Shown here: positions 11,489-22,785 of the stretch, piece after piece | How the letters are laid out: every line of letters begins with the position of its first letter | How positions within the stretch are numbered: the first letter of the stretch is position 1 | NCBI RefSeq assembly: GCF_048544455.1 | Contig: NC_133528.1 | Span: forward strand, 50,334,293 to 50,398,292 | DNA length: 64,000 nt | Reading direction: 5' to 3' | Source: Silene latifolia | Taxonomy: Eukaryota; Streptophyta; Magnoliopsida; Caryophyllales; Caryophyllaceae | The notes under the pieces: model-generated | The model's input: only the letters and a program-made list of their open reading frames with translations | What the model was told of the DNA's origin: nothing | Databases searched by the model: none | Translations under genes and position numbers: made by a program

Positions 11489-12292
11489 ATCTCCCACTTG
11501 TCCGACACAAGGTGTGCGCTACCAATTCTCTTGTCCGTTTTAATCTCCCACTCAATGCAAGGTGTCTTTCAGGTCGCACTTGCACATGAACACATCGCGA
11601 GTGGTTTTCTCGATCGGGAGTGTGACTACCTGACCAGAAAAATCTCTCACAGATTACTTCCGAGCGTGGCCACGCATTTGTAGTCATTAACTCCTCGAGT
11701 GGCCTTGAGATATTGTTACCCAACGTGGGTGGACAATTCCTGTATGCCCTATCTATCCTATTGCACAATACAACTCACCATGACCTAGTAAATGCCCTTT
11801 TAACCTCCTTTCACGGCACGACCTAGGACAAAAACCAAAGTCACTCGGAAACTGCACCTGCTCAGATAATAGTCTCCAGACAAAAGAATCGACTCATTAG
11901 AACATCTTAGAGATCCCCGCCACGACCAGGGGTCTATAATAGAACTTAGGGACTCTCTAAATGGTCACTGTCCGGCAAAGTGTCACACACTCTTCCTATG
12001 TAATCGAACAATCATCACATATGACCTTATGGTGTTGAACAACCATCAATCGACTTATAATCTAGTCACTCCGAGACGTCACCTCATTAAGTGACTAGGG
12101 ACAAAATACAATGTTCATCTTATTCACTTGAATAGTGTTCAACATTGTCTCCACAACTTATTCAGATAAACAAGGTATTAAAATTTAGTCACACTAAATA
12201 AAAATTCATAAAAGAATGAATACAAAAACAATGAATGGGATTATCATATATATAATAAAAGATACGCTATCCAATTATTACATATCCATAAT
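11489..12292 (-). other. Copia A tail and polypurine tract
   Basis: Next to the LTR the minus strand reads ACAAGTGGGAGAT (11489-11501), a typical copia polypurine tract. The rest is the non-coding tail between RNase H and the LTR. Blocks of it (GCGTGGCCACGC, and the stretch around the CTCCCACT box) recur on the plus strand at about 28740-28927 in copia B. Open frames here are short and unsupported. Confidence 0.7.
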
Positions 12293-14072
12293 CTAAAGAA
12301 AATCTGGTACTCGTCTCAATCCCATAGCGACGACATGACCATCATGCTTAGCCTTTGATAAAGGCTTGGTTAAAGGATCAGCAATATTGTCATCTGTCCC
12401 AACCTTACAAATGTCAATTTCCTTCCTTTCCACATAATCTCTAATTACATGGTATTTCCTTTCAATGTGTCTAGATTTGTTACTAGACTTAGGCTCTTTG
12501 GCTTGAAAAATAGCTCCACTGTTATCACAATATAGAGTGATAGGATCTTTGGCGGAACGGACTACTCCTAGCCCCTCCATGAATTGCCTAATCCAAACAG
12601 CTTCCTTCGCAGCCTCAGACGTTGCAAGGTACTTAGCCTCTGTTGTAGAATCCGCAGTAACACTTTGCTTGAAGCTCTTCCAGCAAACAGCTCCTCCATT
12701 TAGCATAAACACATAGCCGGATTGGGATTTCATGTCATCCCGATCGGTTTGGAAACTTGCGTCCGTGTAACCTCTTACACACAACTCAGTTTCTCCTCCA
12801 AACACTAAGAACGAATCCCTTAGTCCTTCTCAAGTACTTAAGGATGTTCTTTACGGCTATCCAGTGACTCTCACCAAGCTTGGCTTGATACCGACTTATC
12901 ATGCTCAAGGCATACGCAACGTCGGGGCGAGTGCAAATCATAGCATACATGATAGACCCAACAGCGGAAGCATAAGGGACGGTCTTCATGTGTTCAATTT
13001 CTTTAGGGGTAGAGGGAGACTGTGACTTGCTCAAAGTAATCCCTTGGCCCATAGGCAGAAATCCTCTCTTGGAGTCTTTCATATTGAACCGGTCAAGAAC
13101 TTTGTCAATATAAGCTTCTTGACTCAATGCTAGTATCCTTTTGGACCTATCCCTAAAGATCCGGATACCTAAGATTCGTTGTGCCTCTCCCAAGTCCTTC
13201 ATTTGGAAGTGTTTCCCTAGCCACTCCTTAACGGAAGTGAGCGATGGAATGTCATTCCCAATGAGCAATATGTCATCCACATATAGGACAAGGAATGCAA
13301 CCTTACTCCCACTAAACTTCATGTATAAACACGGTTCTTCCACACTTCTAGTGAAACCGTATTGTTTAATAACATGATCAAAGCGATGATTCCAACTCCT
13401 AGATGCTTGCTTAAGACCATAAATGGACTTCTTGAGCTTACACACCTTCTTAAGGTTAGATGTATCCACAAAACCTTCGGGTTGTATCATGTACACCTCT
13501 TCTTCTAGAATCTCATTCAAGAAGGCGGTTTTGACATCCATTTGCCAAATCTCATAATCATGAAATGCGGCAACCGCTAAGATTATCCTAATGGACCTAA
13601 GCATAGCGACTGGAGCGAAGATTTCGTCATAGTGTAAACCATGAACTTGGGTGAAACCTTTGGCCACCAATCTAGCTTTGTAAACATCCACATGTTTATC
13701 CATGCCGAGTTTAATTTTATATATCCATTTACACTGAAGAGTTCGCACTCCCTCAGGTAAATCCACCAAGTCCCATACCTGGTTCTCGTACATGGAATCC
13801 ATTTCGGACCGCATGGCTTCTAGCCAAAGCGAGGAGTCGGGACTAGACATGGCCGATGTGTAGGTAGTGGGTTCATCACTTTCAAAAAGTAACAAAACAC
13901 CATCCTCTTCGATGTTACCAAGGTAACGGTCAGGTGGATTAGAAATCCTACTTGACTTTCTAGGAACAATTACCGTTTCAGAGGAAGAGGGAATGCTTTC
14001 CTCCACGTTCTCCTCTACCTCATTCTCGGTTTTGTGGCTCTCGAACTTCTTCAAGTTCAAATTTTCTCTCAC
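12293..14072 (-). pseudogene. Copia A reverse transcriptase and RNase H, one frameshift
   Basis: This is the C-terminal half of a Ty1/copia polyprotein, which copies RNA into DNA and removes the RNA strand. In minus-strand order: a Ser/Pro-rich linker with RKSSRISNPPDRYLG; RT from about 13870, with [15 protein letters not shown] palm sequence (here FLNE) and catalytic YVDDILLIGND near 13270; RNase H with GYTDASFQ, LYCDNSGAI and a SRHIERKYH end. RT and RNase H lie in different frames because of one extra G in the run at 12817-12819. Apart from that the domains are well kept, unlike the missing upstream half. Confidence 0.85.
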
Positions 14073-14869
14073 TCTGTCTCCTAGAAATAAACTCCTTTTT
14101 GAACCTCAAAATTAGTCCTCACTAATTTTCTGATAAATAATTAGTTTGATTTGGTGATATTTTGCTAATTTAATCGGTAAAATCATAATATTTAAGTAAA
14201 AATCCAAAATAATTGAAAAATTACCCAAAAAATTGAAACAAAAATTTTTAGTATTCTGGAACACTCCCAAGAACACCAAAAAGTCATAAAAATGCCCAAA
14301 AAATTCCGGATAAATTTTTTGAAGAAAAAGATCGATATTTATCGGTTTTTAACCACAAAAACCAATAAACATAAAAAAAAAGTGAAAATACACATGCAAA
14401 ATCACTTTTGACATTTAAATAATATTCTTAAATGTACATAAATTTATCATGGGCATAATCAAAAATTTCGAAATTATGATTAATTAATTTGACTTTTATC
14501 GACTTTTTACTCAAAAAATCAATAAACATGCAAAAATCCGAACCAACCTTCAAATTTTTGCATACAATCAGTAGAAAACATTCATGAACTACCATAAAAA
14601 ATCCATGCACCGAATCAACTTTTAACTAATTTTAGTAAATTGTTCACTAAAATGCGACATTTTGACTCGGTTTTCTACCAAAAATCATTAAAAATACCAA
14701 AGTAACTTCAAAAATCATCAAAAAATTCCAAAAACCTTTTGAGATCAGTAGGTATGCATGTCCCAAAAATTTCGTGCTAAAACCTCTTCTAACACAATTT
14801 TTGAGTTTTTACTAATTATCTCATAATTCATTAAAATGCTTAAAATCAACATGCATATTACAAGTCTAA
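14073..14869 (-). other. Copia A leader, non-coding
   Basis: About 800 bp of AT-rich DNA lies between the primer site and the truncated pol. No gag, zinc knuckle, protease or integrase motif is seen in any frame. The upstream part of the element was therefore lost by internal deletion, or the element is a non-autonomous derivative. Confidence 0.65.
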
Positions 14870-14881
14870 GCTCTGATACCA
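14870..14881 (-). other. Copia A primer-binding site, tRNA-iMet
   Basis: The minus strand reads TGGTATCAGAGC, 2 nt after the LTR: the classic Ty1/copia primer site complementary to initiator tRNA-Met. It proves the minus orientation. Confidence 0.92.
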
Positions 14882-14883
14882 TT

Positions 14884-16145
14884 TGAATGATCATATATCC
14901 ATATTAGATTCTCTAATAAAATTAATTTATCTCATAAATTGTTATTTAGGTGATCTATGTAACATGCATGCTAATATGAAAGCATAAAAAGAAGGTATAA
15001 GGAAAAATAATTTCCTTACATTGAATATATGGTAAAATGGGCACAAACTAGTTCTCCTTACTAGTTTGTTCTTGAGCTAAAATGATATGGATGATCCTCC
15101 TTGAAAAACCTTCAAAAAGAAAGTCTCCTTCAAGTTGCACCCAAGAACTAACTCAATAATAATAACAAGTTTGTACTAGTAACTTGTTAATATTGCTCCC
15201 TTGATAAATATTAGTAATATCACTAACTTATCTTAGTAATATTATTAATGTATACTAGTTGATGAATTATTATTGTAGAGAGATAGAGAGAAAAGTTCAC
15301 ATGCAAGATGTAGAGTGTAAAATGAGGTAGTGTAAAAATGTGAACAAATGATGGAGTATAAGGGGGAAAAGTGACGGGTGGGTGGAGTGTGGAAGTGGAG
15401 GATTTTGTTTTATATTTTATCTTACATCACATGCAAAATGTTGTATAAGATTAATTATTTTTTTTTGGTACAATGTATAAGATTAATTATGGTAGTATAC
15501 AAAATAAGGTAAATGATTATGTGAGTAATCATCCACTACACTTATTTTACACGGTCCACTTGACCATTTACGGGTCCATGTTGGTTCTTATATTTGTCGC
15601 ACAAATCCGTGTAATTATTATTTTAAACATCGTATCATGTTTAAATACTTCCATAATTAATTCGTCCAATTCACTCCGTAAATATACGTGTACCACTACA
15701 CATATTATTTACGTACTAATAGTTATCACATTAATCAATTAGTACAATTTTAGCAAATTAACAGTTAATTAACTAAAACCCGTTTCCCAAAACTTATTAT
15801 TTAATTATCGCATAATTAAATAATAACTGCCGCTCCTTGAGTTCGCAACTCGAAATCTCTCTAAAAATAATCGACTAACCTCTTAGTCTATAAATCAAGG
15901 GACTAAACAAATTGTATCTCATACAATTAATTAGTTATCAATTGGGGTTCGTTCTTTTAGGTGTGACCGAAAGGGGTCAGTTGATCACCGCCGTCTCACG
16001 ACAATAACGTCAAACTCTAGTCAGCCAACCGTTATCGATTTACGTTAGTCAACTGACGAGGATCAAATAATTAAATATCTGATGATATTTCATTAGTGAG
16101 ATTTATTATGTTAACGCACTATTGTGGAGGACACTAACTCCAACA
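14884..16145 (-). repeat. Copia A 5' LTR (1262 bp)
   Basis: Partner of 10259-11488. It differs by scattered substitutions and a 32-bp insertion near 15457-15488 that contains a T run and partly duplicates ATAAGATTAATTA. The closeness of the pair implies a fairly recent insertion. Confidence 0.9.
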
Positions 16146-16150
16146 TCCTC

Positions 16151-16956
16151 TTTGTGTTTTCTTGAAATTTTTGAACCAATTGTGTAAACCGTGTATGAAT
16201 TGTGTAAGATTGACACATTAGATGTTGTTTTGACTAATGGATTGGTTGGAGAGGATATGGGGTATGCTTTGTCTTATAATTTGCAGGAAACAATCAAAGA
16301 ATTAGAGGAAAATCCGCTAATGGAAGAGTGGGAAGAAAAGGAAGAAATCCGGAAGGCAGCAGAGAACTTGCACCGTGCGAGTTTTCAGGGTCCAGAACTC
16401 GCACGGTGCGAGTTTGCCCCTGTCCAGGATTTTTGCTTCCTTTATTCTAAATTGTTAGAAGAGCTACCGAAGGAGAAACCCGTTCCTTCTATTGTCAAGG
16501 CTTCTATTGTCGAAATGAAGCCCTTACCAAGCCACTTGAAGTATGCTTTTCTAGGAGATGAAGAAACTTTACCGGTAATTATTTCAAACAAGCTTTCTAG
16601 TGAGCAAGAAGAGGCTCTCATCCGAGTTCTTAAGCAACACAAGGAAGCAATTGGGTGGACAATGGCCAACATCAAAGGCATTAGTCCCACTTTATGCATG
16701 CACCGGATTCTTCTTGAAGATGAAGCAAAGCCCGTTCGCCAACCACAAAGGCGTTTGAACCCTCCAATGATGGATGTTGTGAAGAAGGAGGTACTCAAAC
16801 TCCTTCATGTAGGTATGATCTATCCTATCTCCGATAGTCAATGGGTTAGTCCAACCCAAGTTGTCCCAAAGAAATCCGGGCTAATTAACGGTAGTCGAGA
16901 ATCATGAAGGTGTTTTGATCCCCACTCAAGTTCAAAATGGGTGGCGAGTATGTATC
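16151..16956 (+). pseudogene. Athila pol: protease-RT linker and start of RT
   Basis: This continues the host polyprotein after copia A. Breaks: an in-frame TAA at 16185-16187, and an extra A near 16882-16885 shifting the frame before the RT start. The N-terminal RT region is recognisable from the SQWVSPTQVVPKKSG block (about 16837-16881). The CTCGCAC palindrome pair lies within the open frame (16365-16414) between an acidic linker and the conserved part. The chain is cut at GTATC (16952-16956) by the Tat-like insert and resumes at 19511. Confidence 0.8.
16365..16414. repeat. CTCGCAC palindrome pair, copy 2 (inside pol)
   Basis: AACTTGCAC-C-GTGCGAGTT (16365-16383) and AACTCGCAC-G-GTGCGAGTT (16396-16414) are separated by 12 nt that resemble the LTR spacer (TTCAG..TCCAG). 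It sits in the reading frame of the polyprotein without shifting it, in an acidic linker. Confidence 0.85.
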
Positions 16957-19510
16957 TTTAGATACCCAATATCTGCTAAGACTCCAACAAACACCCGATG
17001 ATTATCGGACTACAACATGTTTTGGAATCGCGGCGTTTGATCGACTGTTTGTGTACAACTTTACGCCGGAAAACTTAAAATGATTTCGAAAATAAAACAT
17101 TTCAAAACATTTCAAAAATACCTGGAGTGTTTAATGCACGACGATGGGGTCGCAATGACACTAACTAGAGTCAAAACCGACACCGGACCAAAAAACCGAC
17201 TCAAAAATTCAAATCCCGACTCCAACAACGAGTCAAACCGAGTCAACCACTTAAAACAAAACATTTCAGACCTTCTACCTTAAGTTTTACCGGATTTATG
17301 TTTGGTCAAGTACCAAACATATGACTACAAAACCTAGGATAGAACATATCATGATTGCGTTTGTTGTGAAAGTGACAAGACAACTCGAAGAACCGCGACG
17401 TGGCTCACGCCTCTTTGAGCAGCCCAGGTGGCCACGTCGCTCAAAACTCACACAACCACTCATTCTCCTATAAATACCCCTCAAATGCCCCCCATTTGAG
17501 ACTTATGCGAGTGTCCGCCTCCTATTTTCTCCCTTAAAATTCTCGACTCGACTTCTTAAGTCATAATCCGACGCGTATTTACGACCTACCGATCGTAAAT
17601 ACAAGCCTTACACATTGTTTGGTACCGTCATCGTGCATTAAATCACTTGACCGACCACTTCGACCATTACACCGTCACTAAACTTAAAACACTCTTTTTG
17701 ACTTACCAAAACGGTTTTAAACCGAGTTTTTTTCCGATCAAATGAGTTGTTACACTTACGTCGGTCACTCGCCATAACCAAACATGTAAGTATGAGGGTG
17801 TAAAAATCCTCTTTTATTATATTTTCATTTGTTTCATGACTATAACATGATAAAACGTGCATAACATGAACCAAAACATGGAATAAATGAGCCAAAACTG
17901 ATTTTTGGCCTGAGACAGAAGCCCCTTGGTTCGCCAGCTTGCCCGCACCTAAATGGGGTATCCAGGTCAGAGATCAACCGTGTTTGTTCTCGTCATTTCC
18001 CTTTAATCCATTTTCATGTTTGTAATCTGTTTTCACCATTTCAAATATTTTCAAACCCTTTTTATTTCATCTTATTTGTTTTAACCATAAAACATTTTTC
18101 ACCCTTGGTTCCTCATACCATGACGGTTAAATCCGTGTTTCGGTGATAATATTTGGTTAATGACATTTAGAAGGTATTTTAAAACCTTTTATATCATTTC
18201 TTTACATTTTGGGAGGTATTTTAAAGCCTTTCATCATTTTCTTTACATTTTCAAAATAAACATATTAGTCACCAACACAAAGTCATCCTTGGTTCTACAT
18301 ACCATGCCGGATTTTAACCCGGGTACGATGATGAGTATCGACTAATTATATCCAAATGAACTTAAAACAATTAGTTCATAATTATTTTCAAAACTATTCA
18401 TGTCAAGTTTGTCAAATCGAACCCGACACCGAATATTATCAAAATAATGATAATTATTCGAGTCTAGTTCTTCAAATCAACAAATGCGGTCTAAACGACC
18501 CCTTCAAAACCAAATCGGGTTCATACACCCATTTTTCAACACGTTTTATAACGTTTTTCAAATGGTCAGAACATGGCATACAACCGTGGGCTGACTCGCG
18601 CCTAAACAGGCCCTTCATTCCTCATTTTCAAAACCAGGGAGAGGCCCCTTATACCGCCGGCTGGCTCGCGCCTCATATAGCCGTCTGGTACAGGACCTGT
18701 TCCCTTCCAGCATTAGTCTAGGATGATCCCGACTCCGGTTAACTCGGATATAAGACGGATCAGATGACTATTTGTTTATTCAAAACCACATTTGCAAAAT
18801 GCCTTACTAAGACAAATGGATCACGTTATGCACCCAAAACCTAATACGGTAAATGGATGTTTAATTTCCGTCTTGCATGCAAATCAACCATTAATTCAAC
18901 TCGACATCTTATACTTGATACTTGGATTAAATCAACCTACTTAGAAAGTTCTCGCATGTTAGGTTTAAATTATTGGATGCGCATTCATGCATTTAAACCG
19001 TTTTATCAACTTTTGCATTCAACCAACCAAGATCGATCAGTAGAGGCCGCTACCGCGGGCGGGATTGGGTGTCTGATTAAAGGGCTTCCCAATACGTACC
19101 TTCACCTTTTACTCAGAAACTTTGGATAGTGGACGACCTTATCCAGGGTGTACGAGAGTCATTCTAGAGATAGGATGCTAAAGAGGGACGATTTCCTTAT
19201 CTTTAGTACCTATGTCAAACGCTGCTTTGTGCTTCGATTTGACCGAGGTATAAAGTGGAATTCGAACGGTTTCCAAGCTTCCCACAAATTCTTGGTGGCG
19301 ACTCCGAACATCTCTAATCGTTTCGAGACCCTTACCGAGACGAAACAGACCGATCTAAAACGATCCGGTCGAAAGCATTTTTACGCCGCCGAGCGTGGCT
19401 TTCAAAATACCGCTGCATGTCCACAGATTGGCCTGGCGTGCAGGTGGCCTGTGACTACGGACCGGTAGGTGGCCCCAAATCCACGGACCGAGACGTGGCC
19501 CATGTCCACA
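16957..19510 (+). mobile_element. Tat/Ogre-type LTR-like insertion (2.55 kb)
   Basis: It interrupts the host RT and is flanked by GTATC on both sides (16952-16956, 19511-19515). No coding domain is visible. A TATA box CTATAAATA lies at 17468-17476. The 3' part resembles long Tat-clade LTRs by recall: a GGGTGTCTGATTAAAGGG block near 19067 and TTGGTGGCGACTCCG near 19290. It ends CATGTCCACA, but the left end after the duplication reads TTTAGATACCC rather than TG. A solo LTR with an odd or worn left end is the best guess. Confidence 0.55.
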
Positions 19511-21464
19511 GTATCGACTACTGTAGGCTCAATGCCGTGACCCTAAAAGATCACTTCCCGCTTCCCTTCATGGATCAAATGTTGGAGAGGTTAGCGGGAA
19601 AAGCTTTTTATTGCATTTTGGATGGCTACTCGGGTTATTTTCAAATTCCAATTGCACCCGAGGACCAAACAAAAACAACTTTCACATGTCCCTTTGGAAC
19701 GTTTGCCTATAGAAAGATGCCTTTCGGTCTTTGTAACGCACCGAGAACGTTCCAAAGGTGCATGATGAGCATATTTTCGGATCATGTTGAGGACTTTATT
19801 GAATTATTTATGGACAATTTTACCGTTCATGGTCAATCTTTTGAGGATTGTTTGAGTCATCTCACTTGGGTCTTGCAAAGATGTATTGATACCAACCTCG
19901 TTCTCAACCATGAGAAATGTCATTTCATGGTTGATGAAGGAATAGTATTGGGACATGTAATCTCCTCTAGGGGGATTGAGGTTGATAAGGCCAAGGTCGA
20001 TATCATTCGCACCTTGCCTTATCTTACTAATGTGCGTGAAGTGATATTTTTCTTAGGTCACGCCGGGTTCTACCGGCGTTTTATCAAGGATTTCTCCAAG
20101 ATTGTCGCTCCTTTATGCAAGCTACTTTAAAAGGATTGTGAATTTATCATGAGTGAAGAATGCAAGGAAGCTTTTGATATGCTCAAGGAGAAGCTTATTT
20201 CGGCACTTATAATTCAACCTCCCAATTGGAATGAACCATTTGAGATAATGTCGGACGCAAGTAATTATGCCCTTGGCTTGGTACTTGACCAAAGGGTAGG
20301 AAGAGCACCTCATGTTATTCAATATGCGTCGACAATGATGAATGAGGCTCAAAGAAACTATACAACTACCGAAAAAGAATTTCTTGCGGTGGTGTTTGCC
20401 TTAGAGAAATTTCGACCTTATATTCTTGGAGCCAAGGTCATCATCTTCACGGATCATGCCGCCTTAAGGCATTTGGTGAACAAGAAGGAGTCCAAGCCCC
20501 GTTTGATGCGATGGGTATTACTCTTGAGTGAGTTTGACGTTGAGCTCAAAGATAAGAAGGGCACAACTAACACGGTGGCGGATCACCTAAGTATAATTGT
20601 GCAAGAGAAGCCTCAAGAAGTCTTGGAATCACCAATACAAGCCTCCTTTCCGATTGACACACTTCTAGCATTGTCTTCCATTAAGCCATGGTATGCCCAT
20701 ATAGTCAACTTCTTGGTCTTACCAGAGTTTCCAAAGGGTCTTTTTCGCTCCCAACGGGATAAGATCAAGAGTAATGCTAAATATTATGTGTGGGATGACC
20801 CATACCTTTGGAAATTTTGTGCCGATCAAGTCATTAGGAGATGTGTCCCGGATACCGAAATCATTCCAATTCTTAAATTTTGTCACGAATATGCTTGTGG
20901 TGGGCATTTTGGAGCCAAGAAAACGGCTAGGAAAGTCTTGGAAAGCGGTTTCTTTTGGCCCACACTATTCCGGGATTCTCATACTATGGTGAAGACATGT
21001 GATAGATGCCAAAGAGTTGGCAACATTTCAAGAAGAGGAGATATGCCACAAACACCCATGATCTATTGTGAAATATTTAATGTGTGGGGTATTGATTTCA
21101 TGGGACCGTTTCCCGCATCTTGTGGTAACATTTATATACTTTTGGTGGTGCACTACGTCTCCAAGTGGGTGGAGGCTAAAGCCACCAAGACGGATGATGC
21201 AAAGGTAGTTGGAGAATTCATCAAAACCAACATCTTTTCTCGGTTTGGCTTCCCAAAAGCCTTGATAAGCGACCGTGGAACTCACTTTTGCAACAAAGCC
21301 ATTGGATCTCTTCTCAAAACGTATGGGGTAATTCATAAAGTATCAAACGCCTATCACCCTCAAACCAACGGTCAAGCCGAGGTTTCTAATTGGGAGATTA
21401 AGGCTATCCTTGAGAAGACGGTGAATCCCGACCGCAAGGATTGGAGCTTGAGGTTGGATGATGC
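19511..21464 (+). pseudogene. Athila RT, RNase H and integrase core
   Basis: Main enzymatic part of the host polyprotein. RT: DHFPLPFMDQ onward, with catalytic box FMDNF where FMDDF is expected (Asn codon 19816-19818), a change expected to destroy activity. An in-frame TAA lies at 20128-20130, between RT and RNase H. RNase H: MSDAS, TEKEF, FTDHAAL. Integrase: HHCC zinc region (about 20884-21011), first Asp in GIDFMGPF (about 21093), second in SDRGTHF (about 21271), Glu in GQAEVSN (about 21378), a D-D-35-E layout. Copia B cuts the frame after GATGC (21460-21464); it resumes at 30234. Confidence 0.88.
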
Positions 21465-22769
21465 TGTTGGAGTGTCCCCGACAATAATGCGATCACAATT
21501 GTCGATCATGATGATCACATGTTTAAATCTCATTTTAGGAATACGTAAGGGATGATTCATTTTATAGTCAACTGATAAACATTAATCGGTAACGATTGGC
21601 TTCCTAGAGTTTGACGTTACTGTCGTGGGACGGTGGTGGTCAGTTGATCCCTTAAGGTCACACCTAAAGAATGATGCCCTTATCTGTAAAGTTGATTAAT
21701 TGTATGACGATACAAGTTGATCAATTCCTTAAAATTGAACAATTCATTTGTGAGAGAGAATATTGATTTCTTATTTTAATGAGATTAAATAAGATTTATT
21801 TTGTAATAAAATGCTTTATTACTAAAATTGTTTATTGTTTGAGAAACGATAGAAATAAGGATGAATGGTTAATTATAATTACAAGATGTTGTGAATTATA
21901 ATTTTATGACCCATTTTATTTATGTGATCAAGTATCACTAGTCAATTTGTTGCATGTAATTTAATTAATTTGTAAAATGATATTTATGTGATGAATATGC
22001 ATTAAATTAATTAATAACATGTATAAGACTACATGTGACATATTGTGTGACAAATGACAAATTGACAAAATAAAATGGTAGTCCATTTTAAGTAGATGGA
22101 CCGAATTGGAGGAGTATGTAGTGGGTTGTGCTTATATTATTTTATGTGATAGAATTTCAATAATCAGCCTACACTACACTTGCCTTACATGCCTAAGGTT
22201 TTGAGAAGAACAAAAGCTAAAAAAGTGAAAGACCATATATTGGTCTCCTCCTCCTAAAAACCGTGACCCCTCCTCTTTAGTGGATTTTATTTTTCCTCTA
22301 ATTATTCTCTTAATGCTTGTCCATTCAAATGACATGCATAGTTTTTCCTCTCTCTCATATTAATCCTTTTCTTCATCAAAACATGAGATTTTTGATTGAA
22401 ATTGTTCATAAAAGATTACTAAAATTATTAGTGTAATATAAGAGTATTAGTAATCAATTTTAAGGTAAACTACTAAACTAATATCTAGCTAATATTATTT
22501 AGTGGGGATAAGGGATAATCTTGGGTGCTATCAAGAGGAGAATCTCTACTTTGAGATTTTTGGAGGATCATCCAACATTAGGAATCTCAAGAAAAAGTGA
22601 GTAGGAGAACTCATTTGTGCCCATATATCCGAAATCTCAATGTAAGGATGACGATTTCTTCTCTATATTTATTTATGTTTGCATGCATAAGATCTAAATT
22701 AATTTTATGACTAAATTAATAGTAACGTATATGAATATGTTGAGTATAATGAGATATAGATTTCCAACA
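21465..22769 (+). repeat. Copia B 5' LTR (1305 bp)
   Basis: Starts TGTTGGAGTGTCCCCGA, ends GATTTCCAACA. By eye it differs from 28928-30233 at only a few positions per hundred. It holds a perfect 8-bp inverted repeat GTAATAAA-ATGC-TTTATTAC (21803-21822). The block around TTTGACGTTA and GTCAGTTGATC is shared, inverted, with the copia A LTR. Confidence 0.92.
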
Positions 22770-22770
22770 A

Positions 22771-22785
22771 GCGGTATCATGAGCC
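22771..22785 (+). other. Copia B primer-binding-site-like sequence
   Basis: GCGGTATCATGAGCC directly follows the LTR. It resembles the tRNA-Met primer site TGGTATCAGAGC with substitutions and a one-base difference in spacing. Confidence 0.6.

Larger units (their letters stand above)
10259..16145 (-). mobile_element. Copia A: Ty1/copia element with gag-PR-INT deleted
   Basis: Near-identical LTRs (10259-11488 and 14884-16145) and the duplication TCCTC (10254-10258, 16146-16150) define the insertion into Athila pol. On the minus strand the order is LTR, tRNA-iMet primer site, about 800 bp of non-coding leader, RT and RNase H, about 800 bp of tail, purine tract, LTR. No gag, protease or integrase remains, so the element is not autonomous. 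Its LTR and tail share blocks with copia B, so both belong to one family inserted in opposite directions. Confidence 0.9.
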
